Below, in pieces: positions 1 through 10,749 of a DNA stretch of 64,000 nt; position 1 is the first letter of the stretch, and the number at the start of each line of letters is the position of its first letter. The notes below the pieces were generated by a model. It was not told where the DNA came from and searched no databases. It worked only from the letters and a program-made list of their open reading frames with translations. Source of the DNA: Frateuria_A sp051900425. Its GTDB lineage: Bacteria; Pseudomonadota; Gammaproteobacteria; Xanthomonadales; Rhodanobacteraceae. The stretch lies in contig NZ_JBHZGK010000013.1 of NCBI RefSeq assembly GCF_051900425.1, forward strand, positions 1-64,000. Direction: 5' to 3'. The position numbers and the translations under genes are program-made.

Positions 1-246
1 GATGAAGATCACGTCGCCGTGGTCGATGCCCTGCGCCGCGTCGGTGGTGAAGTCCAGCCGGCCACTCTCGTGGTTGCGCTTGACCATCGGCGAGAGGCCC
101 GGCTCGTAGATCGGCACCTCGCCGTTCCTAAGCCGCAAGACCTTGCCCGCGTCGACGTCCACGCACAGGACGTGGTTGCCCATCTCCGCGAGACAGGTGC
201 CGGTGACCAGGCCCACGTAGCCGGTGCCGAACAGGGTGACATTCAT
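1..246 (-). CDS. ugd: UDP-glucose 6-dehydrogenase, N-terminal part only
   Basis: Partial gene: the start codon is at 246 on the minus strand and the rest lies beyond the left edge. The visible 82 residues begin MNVTLFGTGYVGLVTGTCLA, the Rossmann GxGxxG nucleotide-binding motif of the UDP-glucose/GDP-mannose dehydrogenase family. They continue with an NxEVPIYEPGL-type segment that is conserved in UDP-glucose 6-dehydrogenases. These cytosolic enzymes oxidise UDP-glucose to UDP-glucuronate in two NAD-dependent steps, feeding exopolysaccharide or lipid A sugar synthesis. The upstream FKBP gene ends in its own terminator, so this gene is probably transcribed separately. GDP-mannose dehydrogenase is the alternative; the YEPGL stretch favours UDP-glucose. 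Confidence 0.85.
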   Translation of the reverse strand, partial: MNVTLFGTGYVGLVTGTCLAEMGNHVLCVDVDAGKVLRLRNGEVPIYEPGLSPMVKRNHESGRLDFTTDAAQGIDHGDVIFI

Positions 247-310
247 CCGGACGATCGCTCCAGAACAAAACGATCGCGGATTCTAACAGGCGCCATTCGT
301 AACGACTGCA

Positions 311-343
311 AAAAAGAAAGGGCGCGGATCGCTCCGCGCCCTT
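311..343 (-). terminator. Rho-independent terminator of the FKBP gene
   Basis: A perfect 11-bp stem (318-328 with 333-343, loop TCGC) is followed on the minus strand by a T-rich tail (complement of 311-317). It lies directly downstream of the FKBP stop at 367 and separates that gene from ugd. Confidence 0.9.
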
Positions 344-366
344 CAGATCCAGCCGTGTGACGGGGC

Positions 367-1122
367 TTACTTGCCCGCCTCGTCCTGACCACCGGTCGGG
401 GTCGGGCCGGTCTTCACCAGGGTGACGTCGAAGATGATTGTGGCGTTCGGCGGGAAGCCGTTCTGCGGCTGCGCGCCGTAGGCCAGGTTCGACGGGATGT
501 AGAGCATGTAGTGCGCGCCGGTCTTCATCAGTTCCAGGCCCTCGCGGAAGCCCGGGATCACGCCCTGCAGCGGGATCGAGGCCGGCCCCTTGTCGTGGTC
601 GGCCGAGGCGTCGAACTTCTCGCCATTGATGAAGGTGCCCACGTAGTTCACCTGCACGGTGTCGTTCGGGCCCGGACGCGCGCCGGTACCCTCGCTGATC
701 ACCTTGTACTGCAGGCCCGAGGCGGTGGTCTTCACGCCCGGCGCCGTCTTGTTCTTGGCGAGGAAGGCTTCACCCTTGGTCTTGTTCTCGGAGGCGACCT
801 TCTCGTACTGGGCCTTGGCCTTGGCCTGCAGCTTGGCGACAAAGGCGTCGCGCACGGTCTTGGCTTCGGCCTCGCTCATCGTCGGCTTCTGGCCCGACAG
901 CGCCGACTGCACGGCGCGGGCGACCGTCGCCGGATCGACTTCCTCGCGCACCAGCGGCGGCAGCTGGCTGGCGAGGTCCCAACCGACCACATAGCTGGCC
1001 TTGGTCTTGTCGACCGTGCCAGCGGCGCCCGACTTGGCGGACTGGGCGTGGACCCCCGCGGTCATGCCCAGCGCAACGGCCAGGGTGGCCGCCGTCAGCG
1101 TGGGACGCAGAAAATGCTTCAT
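367..1122 (-). CDS. periplasmic FKBP-type peptidyl-prolyl cis-trans isomerase (Mip/FkpA-like)
   Basis: Predicted 251-residue secreted prolyl isomerase that helps fold envelope proteins. A signal peptide covers residues 1-26 (MKHFLRP, hydrophobic core, VHA|QS). Residues about 35-130 are the helical dimerisation region typical of Mip/FkpA proteins. Residues about 135-240 form the FKBP domain, with VNYVGTFINGEKFDAS, GVIPGFREGLELM and YGAQ...FPPNATIIFDV, covering the usual active-site pocket. The start at 1122 is chosen because it gives a proper signal peptide and has a GGGAG ribosome site about 10 bases upstream. A longer frame to 1245 only adds non-conserved residues. It ends in a strong terminator. 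The exact subfamily name is uncertain. Confidence 0.92.
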   Translation of the reverse strand: MKHFLRPTLTAATLAVALGMTAGVHAQSAKSGAAGTVDKTKASYVVGWDLASQLPPLVREEVDPATVARAVQSALSGQKPTMSEAEAKTVRDAFVAKLQAKAKAQYEKVASENKTKGEAFLAKNKTAPGVKTTASGLQYKVISEGTGARPGPNDTVQVNYVGTFINGEKFDASADHDKGPASIPLQGVIPGFREGLELMKTGAHYMLYIPSNLAYGAQPQNGFPPNATIIFDVTLVKTGPTPTGGQDEAGK

Positions 1123-1263
1123 CGAAGAAACTCCCTCGTGTATGGATATGCCGGCAATGCGGCCGGGCCTCCCCGATGGAGGCAGGCGGGGCATTGTGAG
1201 GCGCGTCGAGCGGTCTTGGCAACGACACCGGCTGTCGACCGTCATGGTTTGGAAAGGTTCCCT

Positions 1264-3018
1264 TCACTCGCCCTGCGACGGCCGCTCCAGCGTGTCGCGC
1301 AGGGCGGCCTGCAGCCTGGCGTGCATCTTCACCAGCGCACGCCACAGCACAGCCGACAACAGCACCCCCGCCACCAGCAGCACGATCGCCACGCCTCGCG
1401 GCGGCAGGATCGCCGAGCCGAGCACGCTCACCAGCAGACCGAGCGCCAGCAGCGTGCCCAGCGGTATGAGTCGTGCCAGCAAGCTGCGTATGGCGTGCGT
1501 GTAGCCACCGGCAAACTGCTCGCGGATGCCCAGCTCCGCCAGCAGCATGCCCAGCGCCTCGGCCTTGCGGTAGATGGCGATCAGCATAGGCAGCGACAGG
1601 AACAGCGCCACGGCAAAGATCAGCGAATGCCTCGCTTCCCGCCCGACACCGAAGGTGGAGAACCACGACCAGTTGTGCGCATTGACGTAGGCGCCGATCA
1701 CGAAAAGCGTGACCACCAGCACCACGTTGACGCCGATGTGCCACAGCAGGCGGCGCAGCATGGCCGCGATCATCGCGTTCTGCTCCACCGGCCGCAGGCT
1801 CCCCAGCCAGTTCGCGTAGCTGTTCAGCAGCAACCGCAGCGGGCCGGGCGTGATGCGTCGCATGCCATTGACGATGCCATCGGCGTTGCCGACCAGGTAA
1901 GGCGACGCGGCCATGCACACTACCGATACCGCCACCGCGGTGGGATAGACGAAATCGCTGATCACGCCCAGCGAAGCGCCGAGCGTTGCGATGACGAACG
2001 AGAACTCGCCGATCTGCGCCATGCTCAGGCCAGTCCGGATGGATGAGCGAACCTCCTGCCCCACCGCGACCATGCCCATGCCGACCGTCAGCGTCTTGCC
2101 GGCCATCACCACCACGGCCACGCCCAGCGCGGGCAAAACGTATTGCCAGAGCAGCGCCGGATCGATCTTCAGGCCGATGGCGACGAAGAACAGCGCGGCG
2201 AACATGTCCCGCAACGGCTCGACCAGCCGCATCACGCGGTGCGCGTTGCGCGCCTCGGCGATCACCGCGCCGGCCAGGAACGCGCCGAGCGCCACGCTGA
2301 AACCCAGCCAGGCGGCGAAGAGGCTGGCACCGAAGCACACGCCCAACGCACTTACCAGCAGCGTCTCGTCCCGACCGAAACCGGCCACGTAGTCGATCAG
2401 CCGTGGCAACAGAAGCAGGCCAAGGATCATGCCCGCAACCACGAACAACCCGACCTGTCCCACCACGGTAAGTGCGGTTCCGGCTTCCATGGCGCCGCCG
2501 ATCGCCACCGCGCTGAGGACCGTGAGGATCACGATCGCCAGCACGTCTTCGGCCACCAGGATGCCGACCACCCGCTGCGCGAAGGGCAAGTGCCGCAGGC
2601 CGCCTTCGGCCAGGGTGCGCGTGGCGACCATGGTGGAAGACAGCGAGATCAGCGCACCGAGGAACAGCGCGTCCATCCGGTTCCAGCCGAGCGCCTCGCC
2701 TACGCCCGTGCCGATCCAGAGCATCAGGCCGACCTCGATCACCGCGACCATCAGCACGCCCATGCCGACCTCGCGCAGCTTGCGCACGCTGAACTCGAGC
2801 CCGAGCGTGAACATCAGAAGCACTACGCCAAGATTGGAAATGTCGTCGATCGCGCGCGGGTCGCCGACCAGCACGCCGGGGGTATGCGGCCCGATCAGCA
2901 CACCAGCGAGGATGTAGCCGAGCAGCACGGGCTGGCGAAGGCGCTGGAACAGCACCGTGGTGGCGCCCGCGACGATCATCACCATGGCGAGGTCGCGGAT
3001 GAAACCGATCTCGTGCAT
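1264..3018 (-). CDS. cation:proton antiporter, CPA2 (KefB-like) membrane domain
   Basis: A 584-residue inner-membrane protein of the monovalent cation:proton antiporter-2 family. The N-terminus has the family signature QPVLLGYILAGVLIGPHTPG, then LGVVLLMFTLGLEFSVRKLR, and residues about 1-390 form a dozen hydrophobic segments. After that comes a second hydrophobic region and a basic C-terminal tail. No TrkA-N/RCK domain is visible, so it lacks the usual KefB/KefC ligand-binding module. Such proteins exchange K+ or Na+ for protons; the transported ion cannot be read from sequence. The start at 3018 (MHEIGFIRDLAM) is preferred over an in-frame upstream start because the family begins just before the first helix. 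It is transcribed away from the tRNA cluster. Confidence 0.88.
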   Translation of the reverse strand: MHEIGFIRDLAMVMIVAGATTVLFQRLRQPVLLGYILAGVLIGPHTPGVLVGDPRAIDDISNLGVVLLMFTLGLEFSVRKLREVGMGVLMVAVIEVGLMLWIGTGVGEALGWNRMDALFLGALISLSSTMVATRTLAEGGLRHLPFAQRVVGILVAEDVLAIVILTVLSAVAIGGAMEAGTALTVVGQVGLFVVAGMILGLLLLPRLIDYVAGFGRDETLLVSALGVCFGASLFAAWLGFSVALGAFLAGAVIAEARNAHRVMRLVEPLRDMFAALFFVAIGLKIDPALLWQYVLPALGVAVVVMAGKTLTVGMGMVAVGQEVRSSIRTGLSMAQIGEFSFVIATLGASLGVISDFVYPTAVAVSVVCMAASPYLVGNADGIVNGMRRITPGPLRLLLNSYANWLGSLRPVEQNAMIAAMLRRLLWHIGVNVVLVVTLFVIGAYVNAHNWSWFSTFGVGREARHSLIFAVALFLSLPMLIAIYRKAEALGMLLAELGIREQFAGGYTHAIRSLLARLIPLGTLLALGLLVSVLGSAILPPRGVAIVLLVAGVLLSAVLWRALVKMHARLQAALRDTLERPSQGE

Positions 3019-3121
3019 GCATGCTCCGGCGAGTGTGGCCGTCCAGCTTACGTCACAACGCGAGCGCGTCCACCGGCGCAAACGCGCGTGACGGACACGC
3101 GCAAAATGTTCCAAAAAAAGC

Positions 3122-3150
3122 TTGACGGATTCGCGAACCCTGCCTATTCT
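3122..3150 (+). promoter_or_regulatory. sigma70-type promoter of the tRNA cluster
   Basis: The -35 element TTGACG (3122-3127), a 17-bp spacer and the -10 element TATTCT (3145-3150) are followed by the GC-rich stretch TTCGGGC, a discriminator typical of growth-rate-controlled stable-RNA promoters. The first tRNA base lies 17 bases downstream of the -10. Confidence 0.85.
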
Positions 3151-3167
3151 TTCGGGCTTCCAGCGGC

Positions 3168-3243
3168 GGGGCCATAGCTCAGCTGGGAGAGCGCCTGCAT
3201 GGCATGCAGGAGGTCGGCGGTTCGATCCCGCCTGGCTCCACCA
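3168..3243 (+). tRNA. tRNA-Ala (GGC)
   Basis: 76 nt including an encoded CCA. The acceptor stem is GGGGCCA/TGGCTCC with one G-U pair. The anticodon loop reads AT-GGC-AT within a CCTGC/GCAGG stem, and the T arm carries GTTCGATCC. It is the first of three tRNAs behind one promoter. Confidence 0.97.
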
Positions 3244-3252
3244 ACCTAATCC

Positions 3253-3328
3253 GTCCCCATCGTCTAGAGGCCTAGGACATCACCCTTTCACGGTGGCGAC
3301 CGGGGTTCGAATCCCCGTGGGGACGCCA
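3253..3328 (+). tRNA. tRNA-Glu (TTC)
   Basis: 76 nt with encoded CCA. The acceptor stem is GTCCCCA/TGGGGAC, the anticodon is TTC between CACC and GGTG, and the T loop is GGTTCGAATCC. It sits 9 bases after tRNA-Ala. Confidence 0.97.
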
Positions 3329-3366
3329 AGGTTGGTCTCGCACTTTGTGTAGCTGGAAGACAACGC

Positions 3367-3443
3367 GGAGCGGTAGTTCAGTCGGTTAGAATGCTGGCCT
3401 GTCACGCCGGAGGTCGCGGGTTCGAGTCCCGTCCGCTCCGCCA
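3367..3443 (+). tRNA. tRNA-Asp (GTC)
   Basis: 77 nt with encoded CCA. The acceptor stem is GGAGCGG/CCGCTCC, the anticodon is GTC in the loop CT-GTC-AC, and the D arm contains TAGTTCAGTCGGTTAGAA. It is the last tRNA of the cluster and is followed by a terminator. Confidence 0.97.
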
Positions 3444-3451
3444 TTAATGAG

Positions 3452-3476
3452 AAACCCGCCACGTGCGGGTTTTTTG
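3452..3476 (+). terminator. Rho-independent terminator of the tRNA cluster
   Basis: The stem AAACCCGC/GCGGGTTT with a short CACGT loop runs into TTTTTTGTTG, 9 bases after the tRNA-Asp CCA end. Confidence 0.9.
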
Positions 3477-3575
3477 TTGGGATTTATTCGTGCGCCCGTC
3501 CCTGAGCGCAACAGCAAAAGCGGCCATCCATGCCGCGCTCTCTTCGCAACGGCTTCGCCCTTGCACGGGCTCCGG

Positions 3576-4046
3576 TCAACCGTCCGTTTCGATTTGCTCG
3601 AGCGTTCCGGCGGAATGCCCCTGCTCGGCCAGGTACTCCAGCCAGCGCGACAGGAACCCGTTCATGCGCAGCCGGTGCTGCAGCACCGTGTGCGCCTCCG
3701 GGAACGGTCCGAGCACCTGCCACAGATGCCGCCCCGGATGGCAGTGCAACGCCTCGGCCACGTGCGCATCGGTGTACATGCGAAGTTGCGCCGACGGGGT
3801 CGGATGGCCGGTGTTCGCATCGACGAAGCCGTAGGTCAGTTCCAGCTCCAGGGTGTACGGATGGCGCTCCTGCACGTGCATGTGCACGTCCAGTCCGTCG
3901 TCCACGCTCGAGCGATAGCGCCCAGGCGCCAGCGTCTGCGGCGCGAAAAGGTGCGCCAGGCGGTGGTAGTTCTCCGCGTACAGGCCCATCAGGAACTCGA
4001 AGCGTCCCGGGAGCAAGGCGGAGCGGTTGTCCAGTACGGCACTCAT
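3576..4046 (-). CDS. DUF1249 family protein (YqiB-like)
   Basis: A 156-residue soluble protein with no signal peptide. The pattern RFEFLMGLYAENYHRLAHLF near the N-terminus, followed by a ligand-like beta region (HMHVQERHPYTLELELTYGF) and HPGRHLWQVLGPFPEAHTVL, matches my knowledge of DUF1249 (E. coli YqiB). The biochemical function of the family is unknown. It lies 16 bases downstream of ppsR on the same strand and may be co-transcribed with it. In E. coli the homologue instead lies by nudF and cpdA. The region between its stop and tRNA-Asp holds only the tRNA terminator. Confidence 0.8.
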   Translation of the reverse strand: MSAVLDNRSALLPGRFEFLMGLYAENYHRLAHLFAPQTLAPGRYRSSVDDGLDVHMHVQERHPYTLELELTYGFVDANTGHPTPSAQLRMYTDAHVAEALHCHPGRHLWQVLGPFPEAHTVLQHRLRMNGFLSRWLEYLAEQGHSAGTLEQIETDG

Positions 4047-4062
4047 TGAGCCTGCATATACC

Positions 4063-4887
4063 TCAAAACATGGTGCGCTCGATACCGAAGCGCTCGAAGA
4101 TCTTGCTGGCGATCTCTTCGATCGAGACGTGGGTGGTGTTGAGCGACGAAATGCCCGACTGGCGCATCAGCCGGTCGGCCTGCTCCAGCTCCCAGCGACA
4201 CTGCTGCACGGTGGCGTAGCGGCTGCCGGGCCGCCGCTGTTCACGGATCTGCGCCAGCCGCTGCGGGTCGATGGTGAGGCCGAACAGGCGATCCTTGTAC
4301 GGCCTGAGCCGCTTGGGGAGTTCGAGCTTGTCCAGGTCGTCGTCGGTCAGGGGGTAGTTGGCGGCTTTGACGCCGTAATGCAAGGCCATGTACAGGCAGG
4401 TCGGCGTCTTGCCCGAGCGCGACACGCCGATGAGGATCAGATCGGCCTGGGCGTAGTCCACGTCCACGCCGTCGTCGTGTGCCAGCGCGTAGTTCGTGGC
4501 GTCGATGCGCGCTTCGTACTTGTCCGAGTCCACCATGCCGTGCGAGCGGTTGACCATGCCCGAGCGCTTGGCTCCCAGCTCCTCCTCCAACGGCCCGATG
4601 AAGGGGGCGAACACGTCCAGCATCAGCGCACCGCTGGCCGCCACGATCTCGCACAGGCCGCGGTCGGCCATGGTGTTGACCACGATCGGCCGCTCACCGG
4701 TTTGCGCGTAGCGGGTCTTGATCCGCAGCGCAGCGGCCTCGGCCTTATGCGGATCGTCCACGAACGGCAGGCGATGCTTGTCGAACTGGATGCCCTCGAA
4801 CTGCGCAAGGATGGAGTTGCCGATCGTCTCCGCCGTAATACCAGTGGAGTCGGAGATGAAAAAAACCGTACGTTGCATGCCTGCCAT
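4063..4887 (-). CDS. ppsR: PEP synthase regulatory kinase/pyrophosphorylase
   Basis: 274-residue bifunctional regulator (DUF299 family). It inactivates PEP synthase by ADP-dependent phosphorylation of a threonine and reactivates it by phosphate-dependent removal of that phosphate. The N-terminal ISDSTGITAETIGNSILAQF (about residues 11-30) and the P-loop GVSRSGKTPT (about 154-163) are the hallmark motifs. The length matches the family. The start at 4887 has GAGGA eight bases upstream; an ATG at 4878 is possible. It is divergent from its expected target ppsA across a 213-bp gap, so the pair probably forms one regulatory unit. Confidence 0.95.
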   Translation of the reverse strand: MAGMQRTVFFISDSTGITAETIGNSILAQFEGIQFDKHRLPFVDDPHKAEAAALRIKTRYAQTGERPIVVNTMADRGLCEIVAASGALMLDVFAPFIGPLEEELGAKRSGMVNRSHGMVDSDKYEARIDATNYALAHDDGVDVDYAQADLILIGVSRSGKTPTCLYMALHYGVKAANYPLTDDDLDKLELPKRLRPYKDRLFGLTIDPQRLAQIREQRRPGSRYATVQQCRWELEQADRLMRQSGISSLNTTHVSIEEIASKIFERFGIERTMF

Positions 4888-5100
4888 CCATTTGTCCTCG
4901 GGGCCTGGCCTGGCACCTTAGCGCAAGCGCCAAAGCCTGTCCCTGCTTGACTCCGCGCTGACTGGTATGCAGTTGGCGCGGCATCGTGAACAAATGGTCT
5001 TCTTGTGCCGTGCACCATCGAAAGCGGACAATACCAGTCCTTTGCGGCCCGATTTCGGCGCGGCGCAGCGTATTACCCAAGCTTTACTAAGGAGATTCCC

Positions 5101-7473
<2,373 letters not shown>

Positions 7474-7499
7474 GGTCGGAGCAGGCGTGCCGGGAGCGC

Positions 7500-7528
7500 T
7501 TGTCAGGACTCCCGGCTCCACGTAAAAT
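7500..7528 (+). promoter_or_regulatory. sigma70-type promoter of tRNA-Ser
   Basis: TTGTCA (7500-7505), a 17-bp spacer and TAAAAT (7523-7528) lie 31 bases upstream of the tRNA, with a GC-rich discriminator after the -10. Confidence 0.8.
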
Positions 7529-7559
7529 CGCCGGCTCGCGTCGACCCGCGGACCTTTTC

Positions 7560-7650
<91 letters not shown>

Positions 7651-7657
7651 TAAAGAC

Positions 7658-7688
7658 AAACGCCCCCCTCGTGGGGCGTTTTGTTTTT
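7658..7688 (+). terminator. Rho-independent terminator of tRNA-Ser
   Basis: The stem AAACGCCCC (7658-7666) with GGGGCGTTT (7673-7681) is followed by TTGTTTTT. Confidence 0.9.
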
Positions 7689-7755
7689 CCGGCGTTGCTT
7701 TTGCGAAGCGCGGGGCCGTGGCATGCTGCGTGGCGCTCGCACCTTCAGGCACCCC

Positions 7756-8460
7756 ATGATCGAGTTCGGACACGGTACCCACGTCGGCCTGCGCCGCGCG
7801 CGCAACGAGGACACCTATTACGCCGATCCGGCGCTGGGCCTGTTCCTGGTCGCCGACGGCATGGGCGGGCACCAGCATGGCGAGGTCGCCTCGGCGCTCG
7901 TGCGCGATGCCATCGTCGAGCAGGTCGTGCGCGGGCGTGGACTGGTGGAGGCAGTGCGCGGCGCGGGCGAGCGGTTGTTCCGGCACTCCAGCGCCACGGC
8001 GGACCAGTTCCCGATGGGCACGACGGTGGCGGCGCTGTGGCTGGCTGGCGGCCGCTACGAGGTGGCCTGGGTCGGCGACAGCCGCATCTATCTGTGGCAG
8101 GGCGGCGCGCTGCGCCAGGTCAGCCACGACCATTCGCTGGTGCAGGAACTGGTCGCGGCCGGCCAGCTCGACCCTGCGCTGGCCGATAGACATCCGCAGC
8201 GCAACGTGCTGACGCAGGCGCTGGGCGTGACCGCGACCGGGCAACTCCATATCGGCATGGCGAGAGGATCGGCCGAGCCAGGCAGCCGCTTCGTGCTGTG
8301 TAGCGACGGATTGACCGAAAGCCTGACCGACGCCGCCATCGCCCGCATCGTGGGGCGTACCGACCTGGCTGCACAGGAATGTGTCGATCACCTGCTGCTG
8401 GCCGCGCTGGATGGCAGCGCGGACGACAACATTACGGTGATCCTGGCGCGCGTCAGCTAG
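7756..8460 (+). CDS. PP2C-family serine/threonine protein phosphatase
   Basis: 234-residue cytosolic phosphatase. All core metal-binding motifs of bacterial PP2C (Stp/PrpC type) are present in order: RRARNEDTYY near residue 15, VADGMGGHQHGEVAS, GTTVAALWL, WVGDSRIYL, SHDHSLVQELV, LCSDGLTESL and DDNITVILAR at the end. It should remove phosphate from Ser/Thr of target proteins. The start at 7756 (MIEFGHGTHVG) is chosen because the family starts a few residues before the RxxNED motif. No Ser/Thr kinase or FHA protein lies next to it, so its partner is elsewhere. Confidence 0.93.
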   Translation: MIEFGHGTHVGLRRARNEDTYYADPALGLFLVADGMGGHQHGEVASALVRDAIVEQVVRGRGLVEAVRGAGERLFRHSSATADQFPMGTTVAALWLAGGRYEVAWVGDSRIYLWQGGALRQVSHDHSLVQELVAAGQLDPALADRHPQRNVLTQALGVTATGQLHIGMARGSAEPGSRFVLCSDGLTESLTDAAIARIVGRTDLAAQECVDHLLLAALDGSADDNITVILARVS

Positions 8461-8547
8461 CGCCGCGCGCAAACACCCCGGTAGCGACATCGCGCGCGCC
8501 TGCGGCCATGCGACTGGTCTTGGCCAGTCCATCTGGACACGTTCGTT

Positions 8548-8570
8548 GCAGGAGCGCCCGTGGCGCGAAC
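8548..8570 (+). repeat. degenerate REP-like palindrome
   Basis: GCAGGAGCGCCCGTGGCGCG resembles the GTAGGAGCGC repeats seen further along but has GCAG at the 5' end and a different core. It lies in the 211-bp gap between the convergent phosphatase and dnaQ genes; nothing else is evident in that gap. Confidence 0.4.
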
Positions 8571-8671
8571 GCCATGCTGCATCGGAATGCCGAGATCACG
8601 CCCAAGCGCTCCCGCGAAAAAGGCGGCTTTCCCATACGCCCCGGAAGAGCGGACAAGACGCGCGGCGACGA

Positions 8672-9406
8672 TCAAGCTTCGGCCAGCGCCGGCTCGGGCT
8701 GCTCCAGGCGACGCCACACGCTGCCGCCCTGGGCGGCCTTGTCCAGCGCATCCAGCCGGCTTTCGTGGGCGGCCACTTCTTCGGCATCCGCGCGCAGCAC
8801 GCGCGGGCGACGCAGCAAGGTGACCGGCGCCAGCACGGCCGCGCCGGCTTCCTCGTTGGCGCCTTCGAACGCCAGATCGAGCGCGACCTGGCCGGAGGTC
8901 ATGTACAGGTAGACGTCGGCCAGCAGCTGGGCGTCGATCAGGCCGCCGTGCAGGTCGCGCGCGGAGTTGTCCACGCCCAGGCGCTTGCACAGCGCATCCA
9001 GGCTGTTGCGCTGGCCGGGGTAGCGCTCGCGCGCCATCGCCAGCGTGTCGATCACGCGGCAGCGGTCGGCAATGCAGCCCAGGTGTGCGCCCACGCGCGC
9101 CAGCTCTGCATCGAGAAAGCCGACGTCGAAGCTCGCATTGTGGATGATCAGCTCGGCATCGCCGATGAACTCGAGGAACTCGTGCACGACCTCGGCAAAA
9201 CGCGGCTTGTCCAGCAGGAACTCGTCCTCGATGCCGGTGACCTGCCGCGCGCCCTCGTCGATCGCACGCTCGGGGTTGAGGTAGGTCTGCCAGTGCCGGC
9301 CGCTGGGGCGGCGCTCGATGAGTTCCACGCAGGCGATTTCGATCAACCGGTGACCCTGTCGCACTTCCAGGCCGGTGGTCTCGGTATCCAGAACGATCTG
9401 TCTCAT
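8672..9406 (-). CDS. dnaQ: DNA polymerase III epsilon subunit, 3'-5' proofreading exonuclease
   Basis: 244-residue proofreading subunit of the replicative polymerase. DEDDh exonuclease motifs are intact: VLDTETTG (Asp7, Glu9), IIHNASFDVGFL (Asp94), and HGGLIDAQLLADVY (His163, Asp168). The C-terminal tail (about residues 185-244) is the alpha-subunit-binding region of dnaQ proteins. The start ATG overlaps the stop of rnhA (ATGA, 9403-9406), so the two are translationally coupled. The order methyltransferase-rnhA-dnaQ matches the E. coli yafS/rnhA/dnaQ neighbourhood. Confidence 0.96.
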   Translation of the reverse strand: MRQIVLDTETTGLEVRQGHRLIEIACVELIERRPSGRHWQTYLNPERAIDEGARQVTGIEDEFLLDKPRFAEVVHEFLEFIGDAELIIHNASFDVGFLDAELARVGAHLGCIADRCRVIDTLAMARERYPGQRNSLDALCKRLGVDNSARDLHGGLIDAQLLADVYLYMTSGQVALDLAFEGANEEAGAAVLAPVTLLRRPRVLRADAEEVAAHESRLDALDKAAQGGSVWRRLEQPEPALAEA

Positions 9407-9846
9407 GCCCTGCCCCTGTGGCGCTCGGCCTGCTCGCGCGCGGCGCTGTCGACGCGTTCGTTTTCCACGTGGCCCGTGTGGCCGCGCACCCACGCCCAGC
9501 GTACCTGATGCGGCGCCTTGGCCGCTGCCAACCGCTCCCACAGATCCTGGTTCTTCACCGGCTTCTTGTCGGACGTGCGCCAGCCGTTGGCCACCCACTT
9601 CGGCAGCCACTGCTCGATCCCCTGCATCACGTAGCGCGAGTCGGTCGTGAGCACGACCTTGCAGGGACGCGTGAGCGCCTCCAGCGCACTGATCGCGGCC
9701 ATCAGTTCCATGCGGTTGTTGGTGGTGTCCGGCTCGCCGCCGGAGAACAGGCGTTCGACGCCCTTGGCGCGCAGCAGGGCGGCCCAGCCGCCGGGCCCGG
9801 GGTTGCCCAGGCACGCGCCGTCGGTAAACGCTTCGACTTCAGTCAT
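9403..9846 (-). CDS. rnhA: ribonuclease HI
   Basis: 147-residue enzyme that cuts RNA in RNA-DNA hybrids (Okazaki primers, R-loops). Conserved motifs: FTDGACLGNPGPGGWA with the first catalytic Asp (about residue 9), NNRMELMAAISAL with the catalytic Glu, TTDSRYVMQGI with the second Asp, and the basic-protrusion-like region WLPKWVANGWRTSDKKPVKN. HTGHVENERVDSAAR holds the last catalytic residues. An alternative GTG start at 9852 adds two residues. It begins 17 bases after the upstream methyltransferase stop and its stop overlaps the dnaQ start. Confidence 0.95.
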   Translation of the reverse strand: MTEVEAFTDGACLGNPGPGGWAALLRAKGVERLFSGGEPDTTNNRMELMAAISALEALTRPCKVVLTTDSRYVMQGIEQWLPKWVANGWRTSDKKPVKNQDLWERLAAAKAPHQVRWAWVRGHTGHVENERVDSAAREQAERHRGRA

Positions 9847-9863
9847 CGTCACTCACGAGAAAA

Positions 9864-10544
9864 TCAGGCGGCGGCGCTGCGGCGCGCGCCCGGCGCCAGC
9901 CCGGCGACCGGCGCCGCGGCGATCGCGCGTGGACGCAACCGGATCGGCGCGGCCGCCAGGCGGCGCTTGCGCGCGATCAGCAGGTAGCCGCCGCCGAGCG
10001 GGCCGCCGTGGTGCGGCACCACGGCCGAGCTCGGCCACATCGGGCCGACGCGCTGCACGCGTTCGACATTGAGTTCCGCGCCACGCAGCCAATGGCCGAT
10101 GCGCAGCGGGGATTCGAGGTTCACCCCGCGCTGGCCGCGCCACAGCAGCCAGGGCAGCCAGCCGCTGGCTGGATGCATGCCGGTGAGCGCAAGCATGCCG
10201 CCCGGCGCAAGCACGCGGGCCGCCTCGCGCAGCAGAAACTGCGCATCGGGTGCCACTTCCAGTGCATGGCTCAGCAGCACCAGGCCGAAGGCATCGTCGA
10301 GGAACGGCAGCGGCTCGTCCAGGCGGGTATGCAGGTCGCCGGTGCCGTGGCCGCCGTTCAGATGCAGGTGGACCCAGCGGTCGAGCATCGGCGCGGCGGG
10401 CGGCCGCTCGCGCGCGACGGCCGACACCTGCAATGCGTACGCGCCGGCGCAACGCTGCAGCTCAGGAGCCAGCGCCTGCGCTTCTGCGGCAAGCAGGCCG
10501 CGCATCGGCTTGCTTGCGTAGATGTCTTGAGTGCGCTCGGCCAT
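9864..10544 (-). CDS. class I SAM-dependent methyltransferase (YafS-like)
   Basis: 226-residue protein. The core reads GDLHTRLDEPLPFLDDAFGLVLLSHALEVAPDAQFLLREAARVLAPGGMLALTG in outline, the motif IV-V region of class I methyltransferases, but the N-terminal glycine-rich SAM motif is weak. It lies between gloB and rnhA exactly where E. coli has yafS, so orthology is likely. The substrate is unknown. The start at 10544 (MAERTQDIY) is preferred; an upstream in-frame start at 10634 would overlap the probable promoter region facing gloB. The C-terminus is unusually Ala/Arg-rich. Confidence 0.8.
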   Translation of the reverse strand: MAERTQDIYASKPMRGLLAAEAQALAPELQRCAGAYALQVSAVARERPPAAPMLDRWVHLHLNGGHGTGDLHTRLDEPLPFLDDAFGLVLLSHALEVAPDAQFLLREAARVLAPGGMLALTGMHPASGWLPWLLWRGQRGVNLESPLRIGHWLRGAELNVERVQRVGPMWPSSAVVPHHGGPLGGGYLLIARKRRLAAAPIRLRPRAIAAAPVAGLAPGARRSAAA

Positions 10545-10749
10545 GTCGCGCCCGTCTTGCGGCAAAACCGAAGTGTAGCCGCTGGCGGTCGCAAGCGCGT
10601 CACAGGTCGCGGTACCGGCCACCTGTCTGAACACAAATCACACATTTAACGACTCACTAACGAGCCACCCGGATACCGCACTTATAGTCGGGCGGTTCGC
10701 GCAAGCCGGATGCCTGCGCCAGTCGATACGAAGACTGCGGAGACCCTCC

